Source: Candidatus Nomurabacteria bacterium RIFCSPLOWO2_01_FULL_36_10b (GTDB lineage Bacteria > Patescibacteriota > Minisyncoccia > Phycocordibacterales > UBA1006). From it: 9,286 nucleotides of DNA. Of the stretch, positions 4,093 through 9,273 are shown one piece after another. The notes under the pieces are model-generated. The model did not search any database. It saw only the letters and a program-made list of their open reading frames with translations, and was not told the DNA's origin. Position 1 is the first letter of the stretch; each line of letters starts with the position of its first letter. The position numbers and the translations under genes are program-made. The DNA lies in the NCBI GenBank assembly GCA_001785725.1, contig MFUQ01000005.1, positions 9,259 to 18,544 on the forward strand, written 5' to 3'.

Positions 4093-4893
4093 ATGCAACA
4101 ACGTCAAACAAGAACTATTATGCAGTGGCTTCGTGAACGGAGTAAAATAATTCGTCAGAATAATCTCAAAATTAATGAGTGGGTTGAGAAATACATTGAT
4201 GACTGTATTTTAAACGGTAAATCTATTGAAATCTTAACACAGTATTGTTTATCAAAAGATTTAGAGAAAAGATACAAAATTCAAGGAAATAAATTTATTC
4301 CATTGCAAGCAGAAAATAAAATGTTCTGCAAAGACATTCCATTGATACTTGATGAATTTAAAAACAATGGTATCTCCGTTAATTGGTTTATCACTTTTAA
4401 TAACTCATTTATGGAGCAAGGGATGGTTGATAAGAAAATTGCCAATGATTATATTGCTATGATTAATGGCTTAGTACAAAACGATGAGGTGTTATTATTA
4501 CATTGGGAAAATGACGTTCTAAAAGAGAGGCCGGCACCAAATCAAGATGTGCTAGATAATTTTTACGCATTCATTTCTGAGGAAGCTTATGGAGTTGCTA
4601 TGGATGACCTCACAAAAAGAACTGTGGGTACGCCAAATTTCAATGAAATTAAAAAAGGATTTGATGGTGGATTAAAATTCAAAATTTCCTGTGAAGTGGA
4701 AGAAGGAAGGATGCTTATCAATGACGAAATACCTCTATTCGAAGAAAAAGGGAAATTTATCTTGGTACCTCTAGAGTTACCAGAAAGATTTGTATTTTTT
4801 GAAACTCTTGCTCCTGGTTTTCAAAAAAGAATCGTACCGATTCTGAAACCATATCCGTGGCGGATAGATGGAAGTAAAATTGAATACGATTAA
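4093..4893 (+). CDS. 266-aa hypothetical protein with perfect Shine-Dalgarno
   Basis: The frame is open back to a TTG at 3967, but AAGGAGGT (4081-4088), a full match to the anti-Shine-Dalgarno, stands 4 nt before the ATG at 4093, and the upstream extension would be read through a probable terminator; 4093 is therefore chosen. The N-terminus is basic (QQRQTRTIMQWLRERSKIIR, about 2-21) and helical; then a mixed region with WVEKYIDDCIL, DIPLILDEFKNNGISVNWFI, an acidic stretch VLLLHWENDVLKE, and a C-terminal strand-rich part with GKFILVPLELPERFVFFETL and a final PYPWRIDG. No signal peptide, membrane segment or recognisable catalytic motif. AT-rich. I do not recognise the family; the basic N-terminus could bind nucleic acid but nothing proves it. 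Its own terminator follows. Confidence 0.8.
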   Translation: MQQRQTRTIMQWLRERSKIIRQNNLKINEWVEKYIDDCILNGKSIEILTQYCLSKDLEKRYKIQGNKFIPLQAENKMFCKDIPLILDEFKNNGISVNWFITFNNSFMEQGMVDKKIANDYIAMINGLVQNDEVLLLHWENDVLKERPAPNQDVLDNFYAFISEEAYGVAMDDLTKRTVGTPNFNEIKKGFDGGLKFKISCEVEEGRMLINDEIPLFEEKGKFILVPLELPERFVFFETLAPGFQKRIVPILKPYPWRIDGSKIEYD

Positions 4894-4909
4894 TTAATGA
4901 TAGAAACAG

Positions 4910-4942
4910 AGCAGTGGCAATTAGCTACTGCTTTTTTCTTTT
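4910..4942 (+). terminator. Terminator of the 266-aa gene
   Basis: AGCAGTGGC (4910-4918) with GCTACTGCT (4924-4932), 9 pairs including one G.U, loop AATTA, then TTTTTTCTTTT. A strong intrinsic terminator. Confidence 0.9.
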
Positions 4943-4955
4943 ATTCATTAAATCC

Positions 4956-4984
4956 TTGACTATGCTACCCATATGTTATAATAT
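4956..4984 (+). promoter_or_regulatory. Promoter of the cold-shock gene
   Basis: TTGACT (4956-4961) followed by either TATAAT (4977-4982, 15-nt spacer, TG-extended) or TAATAT (4979-4984, 17-nt spacer). Transcription should start about 4989-4991, giving a leader of roughly 75 nt before the Csp ATG. Confidence 0.65.
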
Positions 4985-4988
4985 GGTT

Positions 4989-5006
4989 ATGCAAATTTGT
5001 TTTTAG
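4989..5006 (+). other. Possible 5-codon leader ORF at the 5' end of the csp mRNA
   Basis: ATG CAA ATT TGT TTT TAG, beginning 6 nt after the TATAAT box, the same spacing as the leaderless genes here. It ends 59 nt before the Csp start. It may be chance, since the ATG is only three bases. Confidence 0.25.
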
Positions 5007-5065
5007 AAAATCGTCGTTTTCTCATTATCTCTATTTGTATTTTATCCACTAAACAACCAACTATC

Positions 5066-5263
5066 ATGAACGGCACTATCAAAAGGCTTACTGATAAAGG
5101 TTTTGGCTTCATCACAGGAGAAGGTCTTGAAAAAGATCTATTCTTTCACAAGAATTCTCTTGTTGGTGTAACATTTGAAGAACTTCGCGAAGGTGACGCT
5201 GTCGCTTTTGAAACTGAAGAATCTCCAAAAGGCCTTAACGCAATAAACGTAAAGCGCGCATAA
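5066..5263 (+). CDS. Cold-shock-domain protein (CspA family)
   Basis: 65 aa, the usual size of a single cold-shock domain, an OB-fold that binds single-stranded RNA or DNA and melts RNA structure in the cytoplasm. RNP1 is seen as KGFGFI (11-16) and RNP2 as DLFFHK (24-29); the start GTIKRL and the end NAINVKR match the family's first and last strands. It is acidic in the second half. The frame is open upstream to a TTG at 4997, but the domain begins at ATG 5066, which is chosen. There is no Shine-Dalgarno; a leader of about 75 nt, unusual among its neighbours, may carry temperature-dependent control as in other csp genes (inference). Monocistronic, with promoter and terminator on either side. 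Confidence 0.95.
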   Translation: MNGTIKRLTDKGFGFITGEGLEKDLFFHKNSLVGVTFEELREGDAVAFETEESPKGLNAINVKRA

Positions 5264-5280
5264 TATTCCTTTATGCATAC

Positions 5281-5312
5281 AAAAAGCACCTCACGAGAGT
5301 GGGTGTTTTTTG
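5281..5312 (+). terminator. Terminator of the cold-shock gene
   Basis: CACC-T-CAC (from 5287) pairs with GTGGGTG around GAGA, with one bulged T, followed by a T6 run; preceding A residues extend the stem. Confidence 0.75.
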
Positions 5313-5352
5313 TTTATTGGAACATCAAATATAATCATGTTAGTATGATTAT

Positions 5353-6084
5353 ATGATTCTAATAATGTTAGCCATTGCGGCAACGACATTACTTGGCGGA
5401 CTCATTGCACTATCGTTCCGCGATAAACTTCACCTTATCCTTGGGTTCAGCGCCGGGGCTGTTGTTGCGGTTGCGCTCTTTGACCTTCTGCCGGAAAGCA
5501 TCGCGCTATCTTCACAATCATATTCAATATCATTAATCATGTTATTAGTTGTATGCGGGTTCGTTGGCTATATGTTGATTGACCGCTTCTCTCATCTCCA
5601 CACACATACACATGATGACAATATTGATTGCAACAATACCAACCATACGCGCCCAGCATCATGGGCAATAATAGGGATATCAGTACACAGCTTACTTGAT
5701 GGTATTGCCATTGGACTTGCCTACCAAGTATCCCCTGCTGTTGGTATTGTAATAGCTATTGCAGTACTGGCACACGTCTTTTCTGATGGTATGAATACTG
5801 TTGGACTTGCCATGCGCGGTAATGTATCACTTAAAAATGCATTTCGTTGGCTGGCTCTTGATGCAATTGCTCCAAGTATAGGTATTATCATTTCCCTCTT
5901 TATTACTCTTCCAAAAGATACTTTAGGTCTTGTGCTTGCGGTCTTTTCTGGGTTCTTCCTATATCTTGGCGCGAGTGATCTATTACCAGAAAGTCATCAT
6001 CGTCATCCAACAGTATGGACAACTATTATGAGTTTATTAGGTATGATTATTATTTATATTGCGGTTAGATTATCCGGGCTTTAA
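5353..6084 (+). CDS. ZIP-family divalent metal transporter
   Basis: 243 aa with about seven or eight hydrophobic segments, as expected for ZIP permeases that carry Zn, Fe or Mn ions across the cytoplasmic membrane. The metal-site helices are visible: VHSLLDGIAIG (111-121; His112, Asp116) and AHVFSDGMNTV (140-150; His141, Asp145). The usual HEIPEG-type motif is therefore HVFSDG, with Asp in place of Glu. A His-rich cytosolic loop HLHTHTHDD (81-89), typical of the family, and GASDLLPES near the end are present. The start at 5353 is 3 nt after TATGAT (5344-5349); ATG 5365 is an alternative that would fit a leaderless transcript. It is less AT-rich than the orphans to its left. No terminator is evident before infC, so some read-through into the infC operon is possible. 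Confidence 0.93.
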   Translation: MILIMLAIAATTLLGGLIALSFRDKLHLILGFSAGAVVAVALFDLLPESIALSSQSYSISLIMLLVVCGFVGYMLIDRFSHLHTHTHDDNIDCNNTNHTRPASWAIIGISVHSLLDGIAIGLAYQVSPAVGIVIAIAVLAHVFSDGMNTVGLAMRGNVSLKNAFRWLALDAIAPSIGIIISLFITLPKDTLGLVLAVFSGFFLYLGASDLLPESHHRHPTVWTTIMSLLGMIIIYIAVRLSGL

Positions 6085-6105
6085 TATGAAATATATATTA
6101 TTACG

Positions 6106-6134
6106 TTGACTTTATCATAAAAATCCTTATTATA
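6106..6134 (+). promoter_or_regulatory. Promoter of infC-rpmI-rplT
   Basis: TTGACT (6106-6111), then ATTATA (6129-6134, 17-nt spacer) or TATTAT (6128-6133, 16 nt). The predicted start is about 6140-6145, at the infC start codon, leaving almost no leader. Confidence 0.6.
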
Positions 6135-6144
6135 TAACAATACT

Positions 6145-6684
6145 TTGAATACTAAACAGGAACACAATAGAACAAGAATTAATGAAGGAATCCGCGCACG
6201 CGAATTGCGGATTATTGACGGAGAGGGGGGGAATCTTGGCGTTATGAGCCTTGAGGAAGCTCTGCGTCAAGCAAAAGGACGTGGGCTTGACCTCATAGAA
6301 ATTTCTCCTGACGCAAATCCTCCTGTCGCTAAAATAATGGACTATGGAAAGTTCCAGTATACGCAAAAGAAAAAAGATAGGGATGTCAGAGCTAAAGCAA
6401 GAGCTTCGGCGGTAGAAGTAAAAGAAGTTCAAATCAAACCGGGTACAGGCGAAAATGACCTTATGTTAAAAGCGAAACGTGCATCTGAATGGTTGAGTGA
6501 AGGGCATCGTGTGAAAGTAGATATTTTCCTCCGTGGGCGAGAAAAATACATAGACAAGCAATTCCACTACGACAGGTTGAAACGTTTTCTAACATATGTT
6601 ACTATCGGACATACTATCGTTGAAGATATAATGAGTGTTCCAAAGGGTTTCGCGCTTATTATAGAAAAGAAACGTGGTAGCTAG
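6145..6684 (+). CDS. infC: Translation initiation factor IF-3
   Basis: 179 aa, normal length. IF-3 binds the 30S subunit, prevents premature joining of 50S and checks start-codon and initiator-tRNA pairing. The N-domain is clear: RINEGIRARELRIIDGEG, LGVMSLEEALRQAKGRGLDL, IEISPDANPPVAKIMDYGKF (to residue 70); then the Lys-rich linker QKKKDRD and the C-domain with VKEVQIKPGTGENDL, RVKVDIFLRGREK and MSVPKGFALIIEKK. The start is TTG at 6145; no ATG occurs before residue 34, inside the N-domain. A rare start codon is meaningful for infC because IF-3 discriminates against non-AUG starts and represses its own mRNA in E. coli (AUU start). It is first gene of the operon with rpmI (21-nt gap) and rplT. 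Confidence 0.97.
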   Translation: MNTKQEHNRTRINEGIRARELRIIDGEGGNLGVMSLEEALRQAKGRGLDLIEISPDANPPVAKIMDYGKFQYTQKKKDRDVRAKARASAVEVKEVQIKPGTGENDLMLKAKRASEWLSEGHRVKVDIFLRGREKYIDKQFHYDRLKRFLTYVTIGHTIVEDIMSVPKGFALIIEKKRGS

Positions 6685-6705
6685 ATTATATTTTTGTATT
6701 TATTT

Positions 6706-6897
6706 ATGGCTCTAAAAACTAACAAAGCATTTACGAAGCGTTTCAAATTGACTAAAAATGGCAAGCTGAAGGGACGCAAACCGGGTTTTAATCACTTTAA
6801 TGCAAAACAATCTCGCGCAAAGCAATTGAGTGGTAAAGTCCCAATAAATATGAAAATGAAAGCGAAAGATATAGCACGTTATTTCCCTTATAATTAA
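6706..6897 (+). CDS. rpmI: 50S ribosomal protein bL35
   Basis: 63 aa, within the usual 60-66. Characteristic segments: ALKTNKAFTKRFKLTKNGKL, then GFNHFNAKQSRAKQLSG and the C-terminal IARYFPY. Highly basic, binds 23S rRNA in the large subunit. The frame extends to a TTG at 6694, but ATG 6706 matches the family start (MALKTNKAF). No Shine-Dalgarno in the U-rich gap after infC, so translation probably depends on coupling or on low structure. Confidence 0.96.
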   Translation: MALKTNKAFTKRFKLTKNGKLKGRKPGFNHFNAKQSRAKQLSGKVPINMKMKAKDIARYFPYN

Positions 6898-6910
6898 TAC
6901 AAAAATAATT

Positions 6911-6927
6911 TTGCCTCTCTAGGGCAA
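6911..6927 (+). other. Small hairpin between rpmI and rplT
   Basis: TTGCC (6911-6915) and GGCAA (6923-6927) around TCTCTAG. L20 is an autoregulator of this operon in other bacteria; whether this stem has any such part here is speculation. Confidence 0.3.
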
Positions 6928-6945
6928 TATATAAAAGAAATATAT

Positions 6946-7290
6946 ATGGTACGTATCAAACGAGGAACAATTTCAATGAAGAGACGTCGCAATGTTCTAG
7001 CCAAAACAAAGGGTTATCGTTTTGGGCGCTCTACAAAAGAACGTGAAGCGCGCACAGCAATGTACCATGCTGGAAATTATGCATTTGCTCACCGTCGTCG
7101 CAAGAAAGGCGATTTCCGCCGTCTATGGAATATTCGCATCAATGCGGCAATCCGCCCATTTGGATTTTCATATAATAAATTTATTAATCTACTCACGACA
7201 AAGAAATTTTCAATCAACCGCAAGATGCTTCAAGAAATCGCGCAAACACATCCTGCGACATTTAAGAGAATTGTGGAGAAAATAAAATAG
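6946..7290 (+). CDS. rplT: 50S ribosomal protein bL20
   Basis: 114 aa, normal length. The long basic N-terminal helix region is present (MVRIKRGTISMKRRRNVLAK, GYRFGRSTKEREARTAMYHA), followed by YAFAHRRRKKGDFRRLWNIR and INAAIRPFGFSYNKFI, and a globular C-terminus ending FKRIVEKIK. It is an early assembly protein of the 50S subunit that binds 23S rRNA and, in several bacteria, represses its own operon. Last gene of infC-rpmI-rplT, 48 nt after rpmI, with a terminator right behind. No clear Shine-Dalgarno. Confidence 0.97.
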   Translation: MVRIKRGTISMKRRRNVLAKTKGYRFGRSTKEREARTAMYHAGNYAFAHRRRKKGDFRRLWNIRINAAIRPFGFSYNKFINLLTTKKFSINRKMLQEIAQTHPATFKRIVEKIK

Positions 7291-7291
7291 C

Positions 7292-7323
7292 AAAAGACCG
7301 CGCGTAACACGGCCTTTTCTTTT
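7292..7323 (+). terminator. Terminator of the infC operon
   Basis: AAAAG-A-CCG (7292-7300) pairs with CGG-C-CTTTT (7310-7318) with one A.C mismatch and a 9-nt loop; a T-rich tail follows. It separates the rightward operon from the convergent leftward genes. Confidence 0.75.
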
Positions 7324-7339
7324 CTTCCGGGTTTCAGGA

Positions 7340-7582
7340 TTATGCACCAAGCATCTTCCTCAACAAGCTCGGGGTCAGGGGTGACTCCGGGAATCCTGCC
7401 TCGCAGAAATCACGGAGATTCTGGGCTTGCTGACCACCCTTCTGCAAGGCGGCGAGAATTTTCTCAAAAATGGCCTTGTCATAAGGGTTCTGGATAAGGT
7501 AACTCCCCAACTCCCGGCGGAATTCGCCAGTGCCGTGTGGAGCGCGTTTCCGTAGTTTAATAGGATTTTCTTTTTTTGCCAT
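7340..7582 (-). CDS. 80-aa basic hypothetical protein
   Basis: It begins MAKKENPIKLRKRAPHGTGE, a strongly basic and probably flexible N-terminus, then a helical region FRRELGSYLIQNPYDKAIFE and KILAALQKGGQQAQNLRDFC, ending SPLTPSLLRKMLGA. One Cys. No signal or membrane segment. The frame stays open upstream to 7639, but those codons lie in the promoter and terminator of the 75-bp repeat, so ATG 7582 is chosen. The predicted mRNA start is about 14 nt upstream; no Shine-Dalgarno. Codons are richer in G and C than in the 1872-3155 genes. Not recognised. Confidence 0.7.
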   Translation of the reverse strand: MAKKENPIKLRKRAPHGTGEFRRELGSYLIQNPYDKAIFEKILAALQKGGQQAQNLRDFCEAGFPESPLTPSLLRKMLGA

Positions 7583-7602
7583 AATATTAATAAGTTTCAA
7601 CC

Positions 7603-7631
7603 ACCATAACATACTATATAAAAAAAGTAAA
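7603..7631 (-). promoter_or_regulatory. Promoter of the 80-aa gene (in repeat copy 1)
   Basis: Minus strand TTTACT (7631-7626), 17 nt, TATGGT (7608-7603) with TG extension. The same promoter occurs in copy 2. Confidence 0.5.
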
Positions 7632-7640
7632 GGTAGCACG

Positions 7641-7671
7641 AAAAAACCCTCGTTTGACGAGGGTCTTTTTA
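7641..7671 (-). terminator. Terminator of the lipoprotein gene (bidirectional)
   Basis: ACCCTCG (7646-7652), loop TTTGA, CGAGGGT (7658-7664), with A6 on one side and CTTTTT on the other. It should stop transcription from both strands. Confidence 0.9.
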
Positions 7672-7688
7672 TTTTTTAAAAAATTACA

Positions 7689-8060
7689 TTATAATTGCAT
7701 GACCCACCCCCTCCTAACACAGATCCCTGAATCCACTCTCCAGATTACTGAGAAAAAAGTTGTATCGTCTGGCAGAATTAAACCACCGGCAGAAATGGTC
7801 ACCTGTACTTCAAGGCTATCCTTCTTGCCAACATTGGAAACATGGAAAGCAGGAAACCATATTTCCGTGTCTGTCCTCACATAACCATTATCTGTGATGG
7901 CTAAGCAAGAATCAAGAATCTGCCCCACATAATCTCCAGCTATTGTCGTCTTGTATGACGTCATACAGCTGTAGGGCCCGTCATCAACGATGACGTCCTT
8001 TTTGCAGGCACTCATCATTACGAGAAACGCTACTACAAAAATTAAGAATGTTTTTTCCAT
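7689..8060 (-). CDS. Small predicted lipoprotein
   Basis: 123 aa. N-terminus MEKTF, then a hydrophobic core (about 5-16) and a lipobox-like MSAC with Cys19, followed by KKD: a type II signal sequence, so the mature protein would be acylated and held on the outer face of the membrane. The body (20-123) looks beta-rich, with three further Cys (32, 52, 114), a segment EIWFPAFHVSNVGKKDSLEV and VQVTISAGGLIL, perhaps an Ig-like or beta-sandwich fold. Not recognised. The frame extends upstream to 8129, but that part is promoter and repeat; ATG 8060 gives the proper signal peptide. Both ends are bounded by the 75-bp direct repeat, so the gene resembles a cassette. Confidence 0.78.
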   Translation of the reverse strand: MEKTFLIFVVAFLVMMSACKKDVIVDDGPYSCMTSYKTTIAGDYVGQILDSCLAITDNGYVRTDTEIWFPAFHVSNVGKKDSLEVQVTISAGGLILPDDTTFFSVIWRVDSGICVRRGWVMQL

Positions 8061-8092
8061 AATTATAGATTTTTTAAATTTTTGTTTGTTTA

Positions 8093-8121
8093 ACCATAAC
8101 ACACTATATAAAAAAAGTAAA
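8093..8121 (-). promoter_or_regulatory. Promoter of the lipoprotein gene (in repeat copy 2)
   Basis: Minus strand TTTACT (8121-8116), 17 nt, TATGGT (8098-8093), TG-extended. The leader to ATG 8060 is about 26 nt and has no Shine-Dalgarno. Confidence 0.5.
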
Positions 8122-8130
8122 GGTGACACG

Positions 8131-8161
8131 AAAAAACCCTCGTTTGACGAGGGTTTTTTTA
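8131..8161 (-). terminator. Terminator of the 137-aa membrane protein gene (bidirectional)
   Basis: Same ACCCTCG-TTTGA-CGAGGGT hairpin as at 7641, with A6 before and T7 after. It lies 14 nt beyond the stop codon. Confidence 0.9.
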
Positions 8162-8174
8162 TTTTTTGACAGTG

Positions 8175-8588
8175 TTACTTCATTTCGTAAAGTTTACCAC
8201 CCTTTTTGAAAAATTTCGCATCCTGCTTCATTGCCTCAGGTAAGGCGAAATCTCCCTTATAGATATCCAGGATGTACTGGCGATTATTAATAAGGACTAT
8301 CGCTTCACCATACATAGTGCTAGGGTTCAAACGGAACATTTCAAGTTGGAGCACCGCCCCATCCTTGATGTCCCAGACGGTATGGACATGTTTCCTCTGG
8401 GCGCTGACGGCGCCTATGAAAACAAGCGAGATAAAGGAAACAAAGAAAAAACATGCTATCAGGAAGGTGTCGCCAAGGAAGGCGACTGTGTCCGTCTCAA
8501 CCATCATGGTCTCAATACCAAGATAGCCGATTGACACCAGGAAAACCACAACTGCTGCCCAAAAAACAAAAACGTTTTCTTTTTTCAT
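8175..8588 (-). CDS. 137-aa membrane protein with two N-terminal helices
   Basis: Two hydrophobic helices (about 8-25 and 40-62) joined by a short acidic loop, then a soluble domain of about 75 residues beginning AQRKHVHTVWD and containing beta-like segments GEAIVLINNRQYILDIYKGD, with a Lys-rich tail. Positive residues after the second helix favour a cytosolic C-terminal domain (inference). Not recognised. It has a strong promoter (8649-8677), a leader of about 54 nt with a hairpin at its 5' end, no Shine-Dalgarno, and a terminator in the 75-bp repeat. Neighbour of a lipoprotein and another membrane protein, so an envelope role for the block is plausible. Confidence 0.8.
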   Translation of the reverse strand: MKKENVFVFWAAVVVFLVSIGYLGIETMMVETDTVAFLGDTFLIACFFFVSFISLVFIGAVSAQRKHVHTVWDIKDGAVLQLEMFRLNPSTMYGEAIVLINNRQYILDIYKGDFALPEAMKQDAKFFKKGGKLYEMK

Positions 8589-8618
8589 TTTGTTTAAAAT
8601 TTTTTAAAGTTTTGAAAT

Positions 8619-8639
8619 AGAGTTACGGAATGCAACTCT
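8619..8639 (-). promoter_or_regulatory. Hairpin at the 5' end of the 137-aa gene leader
   Basis: AGAGTT (8619-8624) and AACTCT (8634-8639), 6 pairs with a 9-nt loop, beginning a few nt after the predicted transcription start (about 8642). It may stabilise the message. Confidence 0.35.
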
Positions 8640-8648
8640 CTTATTAGT

Positions 8649-8677
8649 ATTATATCATAATTAAGAGGTGTAGTCAA
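8649..8677 (-). promoter_or_regulatory. Strong promoter of the 137-aa gene
   Basis: Minus strand TTGACT (8677-8672), exactly 17 nt, TATAAT (8654-8649), TG-extended. The best consensus match in the window. Confidence 0.85.
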
Positions 8678-8681
8678 CTAT

Positions 8682-8706
8682 AAAAAACCCTTATTTATAA
8701 GGACTT
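8682..8706 (-). terminator. Terminator of the 152-aa membrane protein gene
   Basis: CCTTAT-TT-ATAAGG (8689-8702), followed on the minus strand by GTTTTTT. It sits immediately ahead of the next gene's promoter, the same terminator-promoter order as in the 75-bp repeats. Confidence 0.7.
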
Positions 8707-8730
8707 TTATGACTTCTAAATAAATAAGTA

Positions 8731-8753
8731 TTTTCCGCACTTTGTGCGAGAAA
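8731..8753. other. Hairpin just past the stop of the 152-aa gene
   Basis: CGCAC-TTT-GTGCG core with TTTC/GAAA-type outer pairing, one mismatch. No T run on either side, so it is not a terminator by itself; perhaps a 3'-end RNA stabiliser. Confidence 0.35.
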
Positions 8754-8768
8754 TTGGAATATGAAAAA

Positions 8769-9227
8769 TTATAGAAGTACTATAAGAATATATATTATGA
8801 GAGGAATACCCCAAATTATCCAATCAATAAGCGAACGGAGAAGACGTTGATGATACTTGATATGGTCAATGTAAAACTCTTGAAATGCAAAATATAATAT
8901 AACAAGAAGTGGTAATATGAGATTCCATGGCGTGCGGACAAATAAATCTATAATAACTGCTAATGCCCAGAAGAGAATCGCGCCCCAGAGATGCAGGAAC
9001 TGTTCCCATAGGAAGATACGATGACATTTCATATTAGGCATTTTGCCTAGTGTTGCTTCACACTTCTTGTAACGATAAATATATGCTTGGTCTAGATAAA
9101 GTTTCTCCCCTTTCTCATTCAATTCCATAAAAGGATATGTTCGTTGCGCTATTAAATGAAGTGACCCACGAAATTTTGAGAAGCGTGTACCAAATTTTGA
9201 TTGTTGATGATGTTCAAAAAGTTTCAT
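8769..9227 (-). CDS. 152-aa membrane protein with C-terminal helices
   Basis: The N-terminal 72 residues are basic and soluble (KLFEHHQQSKFGTRFSKFRG at the start), with two Cys (56, 68). Three hydrophobic segments follow: about 76-97 (HLWGAILFWALAVIIDLF), 100-119 (PWNLILPLLVILYFAFQEF) and 133-152 (LIDWIIWGIPLIIYILIVLL). The protein ends inside or right at the membrane. Positive residues between segments two and three (IKYHQRLLR) suggest that loop is cytosolic. Not recognised. ATG 9227 lies 8 nt after a TATAAT box, so the mRNA is probably leaderless. Terminator at 8682-8706. Confidence 0.8.
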   Translation of the reverse strand: MKLFEHHQQSKFGTRFSKFRGSLHLIAQRTYPFMELNEKGEKLYLDQAYIYRYKKCEATLGKMPNMKCHRIFLWEQFLHLWGAILFWALAVIIDLFVRTPWNLILPLLVILYFAFQEFYIDHIKYHQRLLRSLIDWIIWGIPLIIYILIVLL

Positions 9228-9235
9228 ATTTTTTT

Positions 9236-9265
9236 ATTATATCATATTGGATATTTTCTTGCCAA
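9236..9265 (-). promoter_or_regulatory. Promoter of the 152-aa gene
   Basis: Minus strand TTGGCA (9265-9260), 18 nt, TATAAT (9241-9236) with TG extension, then 8 nt to the ATG. Confidence 0.7.
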
Positions 9266-9273
9266 CAATACCC

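Larger units (their letters stand above)
7603..7677 (-). repeat. 75-bp terminator-promoter direct repeat, copy 1
   Basis: Matches 8093-8167 at 71 of 75 positions (differences at 7612, 7635, 7636 and 7665) with no gap. In leftward reading it holds the terminator of the lipoprotein gene followed by the promoter of the 80-aa gene. Confidence 0.95.
8093..8167 (-). repeat. 75-bp terminator-promoter direct repeat, copy 2
   Basis: Partner of 7603-7677 at a spacing of exactly 490 bp. It contains the terminator of the 137-aa gene and the promoter of the lipoprotein gene. Confidence 0.95.

Noticed and set aside
6130..6432. Leftward frame opposite infC
   Set aside because: Shadow of the conserved IF-3 coding sequence.
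7022..7285. Second rightward frame inside rplT
   Set aside because: Out-of-frame shadow of the bL20 gene.
7583..7639. N-terminal extension of the 80-aa protein
   Set aside because: These codons are the promoter and part of the 75-bp repeat; the same peptide-like start appears upstream of the lipoprotein for the same reason.
7603..8167. CRISPR array or insertion sequence
   Set aside because: Only two copies, 490 bp apart, direct orientation, filled by a terminator and promoter; no transposase, no inverted ends, no Cas gene.
8272..8534. Two rightward frames opposite the 137-aa membrane protein
   Set aside because: Shadows; the leftward frame has a consensus promoter, two plausible membrane helices and a terminator.
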